Shown piece after piece: positions 52,720 through 61,900 of a stretch of 64,000 bases of DNA (positions within the stretch are counted from its first letter, which is position 1; each line of letters opens with the position of its first letter). A program made the translations under genes and the position numbers. This stretch comes from Mesorhizobium sp. NZP2077 (GTDB lineage: Bacteria; Pseudomonadota; Alphaproteobacteria; Rhizobiales; Rhizobiaceae): the NCBI RefSeq assembly GCF_013170805.1, contig NZ_CP051293.1, forward strand, positions 6,392,001 through 6,456,000, in the 5' to 3' direction. The notes beneath the pieces were generated by a model. That model was not told where the DNA came from and searched no databases. It saw nothing but the letters and a program-made list of their open reading frames with translations.

Positions 52720-53225
52720 TGAAAATCCAGCTAGCCATTACGACCTCGGCCCACGCGATCGGATTCGCGAAATGGAAGGTGAAGACGCGATCGAAGCTCG
52801 ACGCTCGTGATGGCTCAAGGAGGATGCACTGATCTGGGCTGCGAACCTATTCTACGCAAGGATCTCTCATGCAATGCCAAGGTTCAGGATGGACAAGCCT
52901 GTCGGCAGGTCTTCACGGTGAGTAGACCATGCCGATAGGGCTCCGTTTCGGACAACCGCAATGCTCGCGGACCAAGCCCGACAGCGGTGAAAATTGTGCA
53001 GCCAAATTGAGCGAGACCTATGGCTCCAGGCGCCGGTTCCGATGGTCGGCATCGGCACTCACACCTGCCGCGGAGCCTCCACCAGGATGGCTGGAATACA
53101 CAAGGATCACTGGCAGTGCCGCGACGGTGCCGGCAAGGCTGCAGCACGTTCCGGCCGATCAACCATTCGTCCGAAGATATGGCAATCGTTTTGTGTCGAG
53201 GATTGAATAGGCTCGTACCAAGTAT
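52720..53225. other. unassigned stretch left of the IS stack
   Basis: About 500 bases. Several mid-sized frames occur on both strands, for example a plus-strand frame ending QHVPADQPFVRRYGNRFVSR at 53210, but none can be assigned. It directly precedes the CTAG where three insertion sequences are stacked. Confidence 0.35.
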
Positions 53226-53229
53226 CTAG

Positions 53230-54661
53230 CACTACTTTGGCAGATTGTTAGCGGAGAGGGCTCTGCGGCAGTGGGGACAACGGATTGGGGGCGGCTGCGC
53301 TAGCGCGGTGAGGATGGCTTGCCTGACGGCGGGTAGGCTCGGTTGGGGCGGCGGGCCAACGATTCTTTTTTCCCCCTCCCGCTTGTTTGAGGCGGCGAGA
53401 TTGCAGGAAGGCGTAGGCGATCATCGTCATCAGCGCGTGCCGGTGCAGGCCGGTCCATGAGCGCCCTTCGAAGTGGTCGAGGCCAAGTTCCTCCTTGAGC
53501 TGCTGATGCGCCTGTTCGCAGACCCAGCGCGCCTTGATGGCGCCTGCGATCTGCTTGAGCGGGGTGTCGGCGGGCAAGTTGGAGAGGTAGTATTTGCGCT
53601 CGCCGGTCGAGCGGTGCTCGCCGATCACCCAGACCTCCTCGCCGGGCAGATGCTGAGCGCCCATGTCGCGGATGCGCTGGGGTGGGCCATCTGCAACCCG
53701 GACACGGACAGCGGCGAAGCGCGCCGAGAGGCGGCCTTTGGTGCCACGCCGCCAACTGACCGCGCGCCATGGGGCTGTCTCCAGCATCGCCTTCGCGGTC
53801 ATCGACTTCACATCGGGGATATGCCGCTGGCGCGGACGGCCGCGTCCGGCAACGGGAAAGATCATTGCCACGTCGGCGGGATAGACCTTCTGCTTGAACG
53901 GGATGCCGACGGCCCAGGTAAGGCCGCGCTCGGTGAGCGCCTGCCGGAAGGGGGCGCTCAAGCCATATCCGGCATCGGCGAGCACGCAGCCAAAGCGTAG
54001 GCCGGCTGCGCGAGCCCGGTCGATCTCGGCCAGCGCGATTTCGGGCTTGGTCCTGTAGGCACGATGGTCCTCGGGCACACCGGCACGGTCGAGCCGGGCG
54101 GGATCGGAAGTCCAGCTCTCGGGCAGAAACAGCCGCAGTCCCACCATGACCGGCACTTCGCTAGAGGCCAGCGTCAGCGACACCAGCGTCTGGCAGTTGG
54201 CGTTCTTACCAAGCGCCGAGGCATATTGCGGCGCGACGCCGACCGAGTGGCGCCCCTTCTTGGGGAGCGCTGTGTCGTCCACGATCAGCCATGCATCGTT
54301 CCCGCCAACTTGTCTGTCGGCCTCCGCAAGTAGCACCTTCTCCAGCGGCCCAGCATCCCACACGCCGCTCGCGATGAAGTGGTGCAGCTGGTCATAGTTG
54401 ACGCCTGCGTCGCGCGCCGCCATCGGTTGGATGCTCTTGCGATCCCCAAGGCCAATCAGCCCAGCAATATAGGCCGGACACATCCGAGCACGCGTCTTGT
54501 GCCTCAACGCCGAGACGAACGGCTCAAGCCACCGCTCCAGATCGACTTGCCAATCCCTGTTCATGGCCGGCCCCTCCAACAGCCGACCTCTCATGAATCA
54601 CGCAAAACCGCTCTTGGGAATCCTCAAACGCTCCCAGAACCAAAAAAATGCCAAAGTAATG
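53230..54661 (-). mobile_element. complete IS701-family insertion sequence, copy 1
   Basis: The element is 1432 bases long. Its ends CACTACTTTGGCA and TGCCAAAGTAATG are imperfect inverted repeats, and it is bounded on both sides by CTAG, which fits the 4-base target duplication of IS701 elements. It contains one transposase gene on the minus strand. Copy 2 follows after a single shared CTAG. Confidence 0.92.
53248..54564 (-). CDS. IS701-family DDE transposase, copy 1
   Basis: A 438-residue transposase from the ATG at 54564, which has a GGAGGGG ribosome-binding site; an in-frame ATG at 54594 lacks one. DDE residues are likely in AWLIVDDTALPKKG, FGCVLADAGYGLS and [20 protein letters not shown], the last being the IS4-superfamily Y-(2)-R-(3)-E-(6)-K-like region. 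Residue 11 is arginine, whereas copy 2 has glutamine. The protein appears intact and may be active. Confidence 0.92.
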   Translation of the reverse strand: MNRDWQVDLERWLEPFVSALRHKTRARMCPAYIAGLIGLGDRKSIQPMAARDAGVNYDQLHHFIASGVWDAGPLEKVLLAEADRQVGGNDAWLIVDDTALPKKGRHSVGVAPQYASALGKNANCQTLVSLTLASSEVPVMVGLRLFLPESWTSDPARLDRAGVPEDHRAYRTKPEIALAEIDRARAAGLRFGCVLADAGYGLSAPFRQALTERGLTWAVGIPFKQKVYPADVAMIFPVAGRGRPRQRHIPDVKSMTAKAMLETAPWRAVSWRRGTKGRLSARFAAVRVRVADGPPQRIRDMGAQHLPGEEVWVIGEHRSTGERKYYLSNLPADTPLKQIAGAIKARWVCEQAHQQLKEELGLDHFEGRSWTGLHRHALMTMIAYAFLQSRRLKQAGGGKKNRWPAAPTEPTRRQASHPHRASAAAPNPLSPLPQSPLR

Positions 54662-54665
54662 CTAG

Positions 54666-56097
54666 CACTACTTTGGCAGATTGTTAGCGGAGAGGGCTCT
54701 GCGGCAGTGGGGACAACGGATTGGGGGCGGCTGCGCTAGCGCGGTGAGGATGGCTTGCCTGACGGCGGGTAGGCTCGGTTGGGGCGGCGGGCCAACGATT
54801 CTTTTTTCCCCCTCCCGCTTGTTTGAGGCGGCGAGATTGCAGGAAGGCGTAGGCGATCATCGTCATCAGCGCGTGCCGGTGCAGGCCGGTCCATGAGCGC
54901 CCTTCGAAGTGGTCGAGGCCAAGTTCCTCCTTGAGCTGCTGATGCGCCTGTTCGCAGACCCAGCGCGCCTTGATGGCGCCTGCGATCTGCTTGAGCGGGG
55001 TGTCGGCGGGCAAGTTGGAGAGGTAGTATTTGCGCTCGCCGGTCGAGCGGTGCTCGCCGATCACCCAGACCTCCTCGCCGGGCAGATGCTGAGCGCCCAT
55101 GTCGCGGATGCGCTGGGGTGGGCCATCTGCAACCCGGACACGGACAGCGGCGAAGCGCGCCGAGAGGCGGCCTTTGGTGCCACGCCGCCAACTGACCGCG
55201 CGCCATGGGGCTGTCTCCAGCATCGCCTTCGCGGTCATCGACTTCACATCGGGGATATGCCGCTGGCGCGGACGGCCGCGTCCGGCAACGGGAAAGATCA
55301 TTGCCACGTCGGCGGGATAGACCTTCTGCTTGAACGGGATGCCGACGGCCCAGGTAAGGCCGCGCTCGGTGAGCGCCTGCCGGAAGGGGGCGCTCAAGCC
55401 ATATCCGGCATCGGCGAGCACGCAGCCAAAGCGTAGGCCGGCTGCGCGAGCCCGGTCGATCTCGGCCAGCGCGATTTCGGGCTTGGTCCTGTAGGCACGA
55501 TGGTCCTCGGGCACACCGGCACGGTCGAGCCGGGCGGGATCGGAAGTCCAGCTCTCGGGCAGAAACAGCCGCAGTCCCACCATGACCGGCACTTCGCTAG
55601 AGGCCAGCGTCAGCGACACCAGCGTCTGGCAGTTGGCGTTCTTACCAAGCGCCGAGGCATATTGCGGCGCGACGCCGACCGAGTGGCGCCCCTTCTTGGG
55701 GAGCGCTGTGTCGTCCACGATCAGCCATGCATCGTTCCCGCCAACTTGTCTGTCGGCCTCCGCAAGTAGCACCTTCTCCAGCGGCCCAGCATCCCACACG
55801 CCGCTCGCGATGAAGTGGTGCAGCTGGTCATAGTTGACGCCTGCGTCGCGCGCCGCCATCGGTTGGATGCTCTTGCGATCCCCAAGGCCAATCAGCCCAG
55901 CAATATAGGCCGGACACATCCGCGCACGCGTCTTGTGCCTCAACGCCGAGACGAACGGCTCAAGCCACTGCTCCAGATCGACTTGCCAATCCCTGTTCAT
56001 GGCCGGCCCCTCCAACAGCCGACCTCTCATGAATCACGCAAAACCGCTCTTGGGAATCCTCAAACGCTCCCAGAACCAAAAAAATGCCAAAGTAATG
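54666..56097 (-). mobile_element. complete IS701-family insertion sequence, copy 2
   Basis: A second 1432-base copy in the same orientation as copy 1. I noticed two base differences, at 54487/55923 (silent) and 54533/55969 (Arg to Gln). It is bordered by CTAG at 54662-54665 and 56098-56101. Tandem copies with one target word between them mean that copy 2 or copy 1 inserted into the border CTAG of the other, or arose by tandem duplication. Confidence 0.92.
54684..56000 (-). CDS. IS701-family DDE transposase, copy 2
   Basis: The 438-residue product equals that of copy 1 apart from Gln for Arg at residue 11 (LEQWLEP instead of LERWLEP). All putative catalytic motifs are intact and the same ribosome-binding site precedes the ATG at 56000. 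Confidence 0.92.
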   Translation of the reverse strand: MNRDWQVDLEQWLEPFVSALRHKTRARMCPAYIAGLIGLGDRKSIQPMAARDAGVNYDQLHHFIASGVWDAGPLEKVLLAEADRQVGGNDAWLIVDDTALPKKGRHSVGVAPQYASALGKNANCQTLVSLTLASSEVPVMVGLRLFLPESWTSDPARLDRAGVPEDHRAYRTKPEIALAEIDRARAAGLRFGCVLADAGYGLSAPFRQALTERGLTWAVGIPFKQKVYPADVAMIFPVAGRGRPRQRHIPDVKSMTAKAMLETAPWRAVSWRRGTKGRLSARFAAVRVRVADGPPQRIRDMGAQHLPGEEVWVIGEHRSTGERKYYLSNLPADTPLKQIAGAIKARWVCEQAHQQLKEELGLDHFEGRSWTGLHRHALMTMIAYAFLQSRRLKQAGGGKKNRWPAAPTEPTRRQASHPHRASAAAPNPLSPLPQSPLR

Positions 56098-56101
56098 CTA
56101 G

Positions 56102-56943
56102 GCTCAGGACTCATTGATTGAGCCAGAAGATGACGGTGGCTGCGATGCAGATTGCAGACATGAAGGTGTGCGCACAGCGGTCATAGCGGGTGTGGATGCG
56201 CCGCCAATCCTTGAGCCTGCCGAACATATTCTCAATCTTGTGACGCTGGCGATAGAGTGCGATGTCGTGGGGGATCGTCACCTTTCGGTTGACCTTTGAC
56301 GGGATGCAGGCGGTGATCTTGCGCTCTGCGAGAGCGGCGCGGAACCAGTCGGCGTCATAGCCCCTGTCTGCGAGCAAGGCTTTGGCCCTGGGCAAAGCGT
56401 CGATCATGAGGGCAGCGCCTTTGTAGTCGCTCATCTGGCCCTCGCTCAGCAGCATCACCAGCGGTCTGCCTTTGCCGTCGCAGACGGCATGTAGCTTCGA
56501 GTTCAGGCCGCCTTTGGTACGTCCGATACGTCGGGGAACATCCCCTTTTTGAGCAGACTTGCTGCAGTCCGGTGGGCTTTCAGGTGGGTCGCATCGATCA
56601 TCAGATGGTCGGGCTTCCCGCCCTTCGCCGCGAGTGCCGCGAAAATCTTGTTGAACACGCCCAGCCTGCTCCAGCGAATGAAGCGATTGTAGATCGTTTT
56701 TGGTGGGCCGTACTCCGCTGGCGCGTCGCGCCACCGCAAGCCGTTCCTGATCACGAAGATGATCCCACTGATGACCCGACGATCATCGACACGAGGCACC
56801 CCATGGGACAGCGGAAAATATGGCTCGATGCGGCGCATCTGCGCTTCCGACAACCAGATTAAATCACCCATGGCAGCGTCTCCTTGCGCCGCCATTGAAT
56901 CAACTGATCAATATCCCCGCAAGCGATTTAATAGGTCCTGAGC
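56102..56943 (-). mobile_element. IS5-family (IS427-type) element
   Basis: An 842-base element with inverted ends GCTCAGGAC / GTCCTGAGC, bounded by CTAG at 56098-56101 and 56944-56947. It contains two overlapping frames on the minus strand that make one transposase by frameshifting. Its left border CTAG is also the right border of IS701 copy 2, so three elements share the same target word. Confidence 0.9.
56111..56895 (-). CDS. IS5-family transposase expressed by -1 frameshift
   Basis: OrfA (56895-56503) carries the N-terminal part with MRRIEPYFPLSHGVPRVDD, NGLRWRDAPAEYGPPKTIYN and the first catalytic aspartate in MIDATHLKAHRTA. OrfB (to 56111) carries RTKGGLNSKLHAVCDGKGRP, LADRGYDADWF and the C-terminal glutamate region RHKIENMFGRLKDWRRI. 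The join is at CTCAAAAAGGGGAT, where slipping back one base on AAAAAG joins LLKK to GDVPRRIGR. This split arrangement is normal for the IS427 group. The start may also be the ATG at 56871. Confidence 0.9.
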
Positions 56944-57633
56944 CTAGGTCGCGCCATCTTCTCGCATCGGCAAGGGTAGCGTTTCCCATGCCCGGATCAA
57001 CTCGCCAATGGAAGCGGCCTCCATCTTGCGCATGACATTGCCTCGGTGCAGCTTGACCGTTACCTCACTGATGCCGAGGTCGAAAGCGATCTGCTTATTG
57101 ACCCGCCCGCGCGCCACTTCACGCAAAACCTCGCGCTCGCGCGGCGTAAGGGTCTCGCGGCGTTCGATGTTGCGCTTGACGACTACTGCTTGCGCCCTGC
57201 GTGCGGCATCCGCCGCAACGCCAGCAATTACCGCATCGAGCAGCGTTTGGTCCCGTACCGGCTTGGTCAGAAAGTCCACGGCGCCGGCCTTCATCGCCTG
57301 GACGCTCATCGGAATATCTCCATGGCCGGTCAGGAAGATCAATGGCTTGGGATTTCCGGTTTGGGCCAGGTGGTGTTGAAGATCGAGTCCGCTCGCTCCT
57401 GGCATCCGCACGTCGACGATCAGGCAACCTGGGCTGTCCAACACATCAGCATCAAGCAATTCGTAGGTCGAAGCGAAGGAAATCGGCCGGAAACCCGCCG
57501 ACAGGATCAATTCCGATAGTGCCTCCCGGACCGATGCATCATCATCGACAATAATGACGAGCGGTTGCTCCGCCTCATCTTTCCGCTGCACAAACGGCGC
57601 CGATCTCCGCAAGAGCGGCTGGTCAACTCTCAT
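56944..57633 (-). CDS. FixJ/NodW-type response regulator
   Basis: A 229-residue regulator with receiver (VIIVDDDASVREAL, phospho-acceptor in LIVDVRMPGASG, lysine in FLTKPVRDQTLL) and LuxR-type DNA-binding domain (LTPREREVLREVARGRVNKQ, IAFDLGISEVTVKLHRGNVM). The ATG at 57633 is chosen since AAGGAGG lies six bases before it; an ATG at 57639 would touch that site. It overlaps the single receiver gene by 11 bases. Its TAG stop is the CTAG at which the IS stack inserted, so the gene end is preserved exactly. Confidence 0.88.
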   Translation of the reverse strand: MRVDQPLLRRSAPFVQRKDEAEQPLVIIVDDDASVREALSELILSAGFRPISFASTYELLDADVLDSPGCLIVDVRMPGASGLDLQHHLAQTGNPKPLIFLTGHGDIPMSVQAMKAGAVDFLTKPVRDQTLLDAVIAGVAADAARRAQAVVVKRNIERRETLTPREREVLREVARGRVNKQIAFDLGISEVTVKLHRGNVMRKMEAASIGELIRAWETLPLPMREDGAT

Positions 57634-58018
57634 ATCCATCCTCCTTGTCATGGTTGCGCAAAGTCTCGCCGACGGCCGCAAGCAGGGCTTGTGCATCGAA
57701 GGGCTTCCGGAAAAACCCACTGATCCCCTTCGCGCGGTCTTGATCGGCTATCTCGTGGCGTCCTGTGATCAGGAAAACAGGCAGTTCCGGACGCGCCCTG
57801 TTCACCAGGTCGCGAAGTTCAAAGCCGTCCATGCCAGGCATCCCGATGTCGGTAATCAGAACGTCCAGCCCCGATAGTCCACTGATCAACAATTGTCGCG
57901 CCGAAGAGAAACTGCGGGCCGCATAGCCTGCGGACTCGAGGAGTTCCTCCATTGATTCGAGCAGTCTTGGATCGTCGTCGACAACCGCCACTATAGGTTT
58001 ATGCTTACTCACGCTCAC
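57623..58018 (-). CDS. single-domain response regulator (receiver)
   Basis: A 131-residue receiver: acidic pocket VAVVDDDPRLLESM, phospho-acceptor aspartate in LITDIGMPGMDGFE near residue 56, and lysine in FFRKPFDAQALL. No output domain. It lies between two FixJ-type regulators, overlapping the upstream gene by four bases (ATGA) and the downstream gene by 11. It could be a phosphate sink or an intermediate in a relay that splits the signal between the two DNA-binding regulators. Confidence 0.88.
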   Translation of the reverse strand: MSVSKHKPIVAVVDDDPRLLESMEELLESAGYAARSFSSARQLLISGLSGLDVLITDIGMPGMDGFELRDLVNRARPELPVFLITGRHEIADQDRAKGISGFFRKPFDAQALLAAVGETLRNHDKEDGYES

Positions 58019-58656
58019 TCCCCTCTTGCCCGGCGCGAGTGGGTTATCGGTATTTCCAGCCGCTCCGCGATACGCACGAGATCGGCAAGCGACGCCGCCA
58101 TCATCTTTTGCATGACGTTCCTTCTATGGATTTGCAAAGTGACCTCGCTTATCCCCAGCTCGGCAGCGGCTTGCTTGTTAAGCAGGCCACTCACCACCAG
58201 CGGCAGCACGTCACGTTCGCGCGGCGTGAGCGCCAGATAGCGCTGCCTCAACGCACCAAGCTCGGCACGTTCCGATCTGATCTCCCGATCCCGGGCGATC
58301 GCCACCAGGATTGCAGTCATGAGATCGGAGTCACTGAAAGGCTTGGTGAGGAAATCCACTGCACCGTCCTTGATTGCCCGGACGGATGACGGAATGTCGC
58401 CATGTCCTGTTATGAACACGATCGGCGGATGCTCTCCTTCCGCAATCTGCTTCTGCAGATCGAGGCCGTTGATATCCGGCAACTCGACATCAAGGATGAG
58501 GCAGGCCGGCACGTCTGGCTTGTCCGCGCTGACATAGTCACCAGCCGATCCGAAGGCGACGGCATGCATACCATATGAGGCAAGCAGTTCGCTGAGAGCC
58601 TCCCGAATGCGTGCATCGTCGTCCACCACGAAGACAATATGATCACCTGTCGTCAT
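58015..58656 (-). CDS. FixJ-type response regulator
   Basis: A 213-residue regulator with receiver (FVVDDDARIREALSEL, phospho-acceptor in LILDVELPDINGLD, lysine in FLTKPFSDSDLM) and LuxR-type helix-turn-helix (LTPRERDVLPLVVSGLLNKQ, AAAELGISEVTLQIHRRNVM). The ATG at 58656 has a GGGAGG ribosome-binding site; upstream codons in the longer frame are not homologous. It is the first gene of the three-regulator operon, and a palindromic motif shared with the giant kinase gene lies 112 bases upstream. Confidence 0.88.
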   Translation of the reverse strand: MTTGDHIVFVVDDDARIREALSELLASYGMHAVAFGSAGDYVSADKPDVPACLILDVELPDINGLDLQKQIAEGEHPPIVFITGHGDIPSSVRAIKDGAVDFLTKPFSDSDLMTAILVAIARDREIRSERAELGALRQRYLALTPRERDVLPLVVSGLLNKQAAAELGISEVTLQIHRRNVMQKMMAASLADLVRIAERLEIPITHSRRARGE

Positions 58657-58970
58657 AGCGCAGACCTCCCATCTGGGGATTGTTGGCGCTTCGTACAGCA
58701 TTTGCTCTCAGCAGTTGAATCGGGACTGATGCACTCACCCCACTAGCTTAGTCCCAACGCGCCGCGACCGCACCTCATGGAAATCCATGCATTCTATTGC
58801 GACCTGGCGGCGGGTGCGTTGCGCAAATTCCTCTGTGCGCATGACGGCTTCGCACCTGAGAGAAATGTCCCCCAACAGTACGGCCGTACGCAACTGACCG
58901 CCCCACTCCAAGGCTGAGCCGCTCTTGGATACGTGTGTGATTCAACGCGAGACCGCGAGGTCGGTTGGCG
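58657..58970 (-). promoter_or_regulatory. promoter region of the triple-regulator operon
   Basis: A 314-base gap between the giant kinase stop and the first regulator start. It holds the motif at 58768-58793 and no gene. Confidence 0.5.
58768..58793. promoter_or_regulatory. palindromic motif A (shared with the giant kinase promoter)
   Basis: The core ATGGAAATCCATGC with a CCGCA word before and TT after matches 22 of 26 positions of the motif at 63469-63494. The centre CATGGA-AA-TCCATG is a perfect inverted repeat. It ends 112 bases before the first regulator start. Confidence 0.6.
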
Positions 58971-61900
58971 TCACGACGCCGCTTTCGTTTCAATTGGCAA
59001 TGTGAAGACGAATTTCGCCCCTCTCGGTTCGTTCGCTTCTGCCCACAACCGCCCGCCGTGGGACTCGACGATCGACCGGCAGATCGCGAGGCCCATTCCC
59101 ATCCCCTGCTCTTTCGTCGTGAAGAACGGCTGGAATATCTTATCGGGAAACTCGATACCTGACCCACGGTCGCTGATTTCGGTCTGGACCACATCCGTCA
59201 TCCGGCGCACACGCATCCGGAGAACTCTATCTGTGGCAACCGAGTCCATTGCCTCCATGCCATTACGCATGAGATTGACCAGGACCTGCTGGATCTGGAC
59301 GCGCCCAAGCGCGACAGGCGGAAGATTGTTTTCAACATCAATGCTCAAGCTGACGCGCCGCCGCGTCGCCTCCTCGGCCATGAGGTCATGCGCTTCGGCA
59401 ATGACGTCAGAGAGCGCCGTGGATGCGTTTGACCCCATGGATTGCTTGAACAAGGCTCGGATGTGACCAACGACATCTGCCGCTGCATTGGCGTCGCGGA
59501 TGACGCGTTCCACGGTCTTCTGTGCTCGTTCAAGATTTGGCGGTTCAGCGTTAAGCCAGCGCTGGCAGGCGTGTGAGTTCGCCACCACGGCAGCCAGTGG
59601 CTGGTTAACCTCATGGGCGATGGACGCGCAGAGCTCGGCCAGGCTGGCGGCCTGACTCTGACGTGCGAGATTCTCCTGGGCCAGACGCAGTTGTTCCTGC
59701 ATGAGAACCTCACCATCGATGTCCAGGCAGATCACATTCCACTGCACAATGGCGCCTTCGGCGTCGCGCATCGGTGCGGCGCGTGTCTCGACCCAGCGAT
59801 ATTCGCCGTCGAAACGCCGCAGACGATGCCTTCGCGCATAAGGTTCCCCGGTAGCGAGCGAATGGGCGTATTTTGCTTTCACTCCCTCGACGTCGTCGGG
59901 ATGAACGCCGGCGTCGAGCGTGCCGGCCAAACGGGACTTTCCTGTCCCGTCCAGTGTTTCAAGCTCATATCCGAGGAATTCGCGCAGTTGCTGGCTCCGA
60001 TAAACCGGCTCGCCGTCCGGTGCGGCGCAATCGATCATCGCCGGCAACGTTTCCACGAGTTGCCAAAGGAAGCGCTCTCTCTCAAGCAGGGCCTCCTGCG
60101 CGTGCATCTGACCGTCGATATCGATGGAAACCTGGTACCACTGCACGATGGTTCCATCGTGATCACGCAGAGGCTCGCAACGCCCCTCCATCCAGCGATA
60201 GCTGCCGTCTTTCCAGCGCCGGCGATATCGCATCATGAAGGAATCGCCGGTTTTGAGGCAACTGAGGGACGTACGCAGCACCTCAGGCGCATCTTCGGGA
60301 TGAATCAGCTGTTGCGCCACCCTGGCGCATTCCTCGAAGTTCGCGCCGGAGAGACCGAGTTCCTCCAAAGATCGTTTGTTGAGGTAGGCCAGCCTGCCGT
60401 CGGGCGTCCAGCTCCAGACATGCACCGGCAGGGCGTCGACAAGCTGTTGCAGCTCGCGCTCGCGGACCCGCAACGCCGCTTCCGCACGCTTGAGCTCGGT
60501 CAAATCGAGAATGTAGGCGACTCCTTGCTTGGTCTGACCCTCAAAAAATGCGCCACCAATGAGGACAGGCACCCGACTGCCATCCTTCCTGAAGTACTCC
60601 TTCTCGCGGGCCTGCATCTTGCCCGTCGCCATAAGCTCTTCAGCTTCCTCCCGGCCGTGCACCTCTCGCCATTCCGGAGGCGTCATCGCGAGCCAATCAA
60701 GCCCGGCTTTCAGTTCATCGCGATCGTACTGGACCATGCGGAGAAACGCGTCATTGGCTTCGATAAGCGTTCCGTCCAAATCCCAGATGACGATCCCAAT
60801 GATATCTGAATCGACAAGCCGCCTTATCTTGGCTTCTCGCTCCTCGATCTCGCGATGAAGGCGCATCTGATCGTCGATGTCGTGAGAGAGGCCGAACCAT
60901 TTGACAATACGGCCGCTGTCGTCTCGCATCGGCTCGGCGCGGCCCGACATCCAACGGTAAATGCCGCCGGCACCGCGCAGCCGATATTGCATGGCAAAGC
61001 TTTCGCCTGTGGCAAGGCTATGATGAATGGTCTCTTTGAACCGTGGCGCATCGTCCGCATGAACGGTCTCTATAAGGGCCTGTAGCCGGCTCACGCCCGG
61101 CCTGTCCGTGTCCGCAACTTTCAGCCCGAGGAAATCAACCATCTGTTTGTTGAAAAATACCGGCTCGCCGTCGGGGCTCAGCCGCCAAACGTGGCTCGGA
61201 ACCATGTCCACAAGCTGCGAAAGCTCACGCTCGTTATCGCGCAATGCCTCCTGCGCACGCATCTCATCATCGATGTCGAGGGAAACTACGTACCATTGCA
61301 CAATCGCTCCGCTTTGATCTCGCAGCGGTTCCCCGCGGCCATCAACCCACCGATATGCACCGTCCGCACGGCGCATACGATATTTCACGGCGAAGGGCTC
61401 ACCGGTGGCGAAAGAGTGGCGGGCGGTCTCCAGCAGGCCGGCTGAATCATCGGGGTGGACGAGGGTCTGTATGATTGCGGACAGCCGGCTAATGCCCGGC
61501 TTGTCCAAAACCGCTATGTCGTCCAGACCGAAAAAGTCTAGCAAGCGCTTGTTGAAGAAGGTCGGCTCGCCGTCGGGTTTCATACGCCTTATTTGAACCG
61601 GGACCATGTCCACGAGCTGCGAGAGCTCGCGCTCCCGATCACGTAGCGCCGCTTGCGCGCGCACCTCATCATCGATGTCGAGAGAAACTCCGTACCATTG
61701 CACAACGGCTCCGGCTTCATCACGCCGAGGCTCCACCTTGCACTCCGCCCAGCGATAGGCGCCATCCTTTTCGCGCCAACGAAACCGCATCGCGGAGCCG
61801 CCGCCAGTGTCGAAGCAATTCCGCAACGTTTGCTGCACCTCGGGAGCATCTTCTGGATGAACCAGTTCCTGCAGCAATTTTTCGATACGCGGGTTGTCGA

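Noticed and set aside
53300..55206. 156-codon frames inside both IS701 copies
   Set aside because: They overlap the transposase in another frame on the same strand and are repeated only because the element is repeated.
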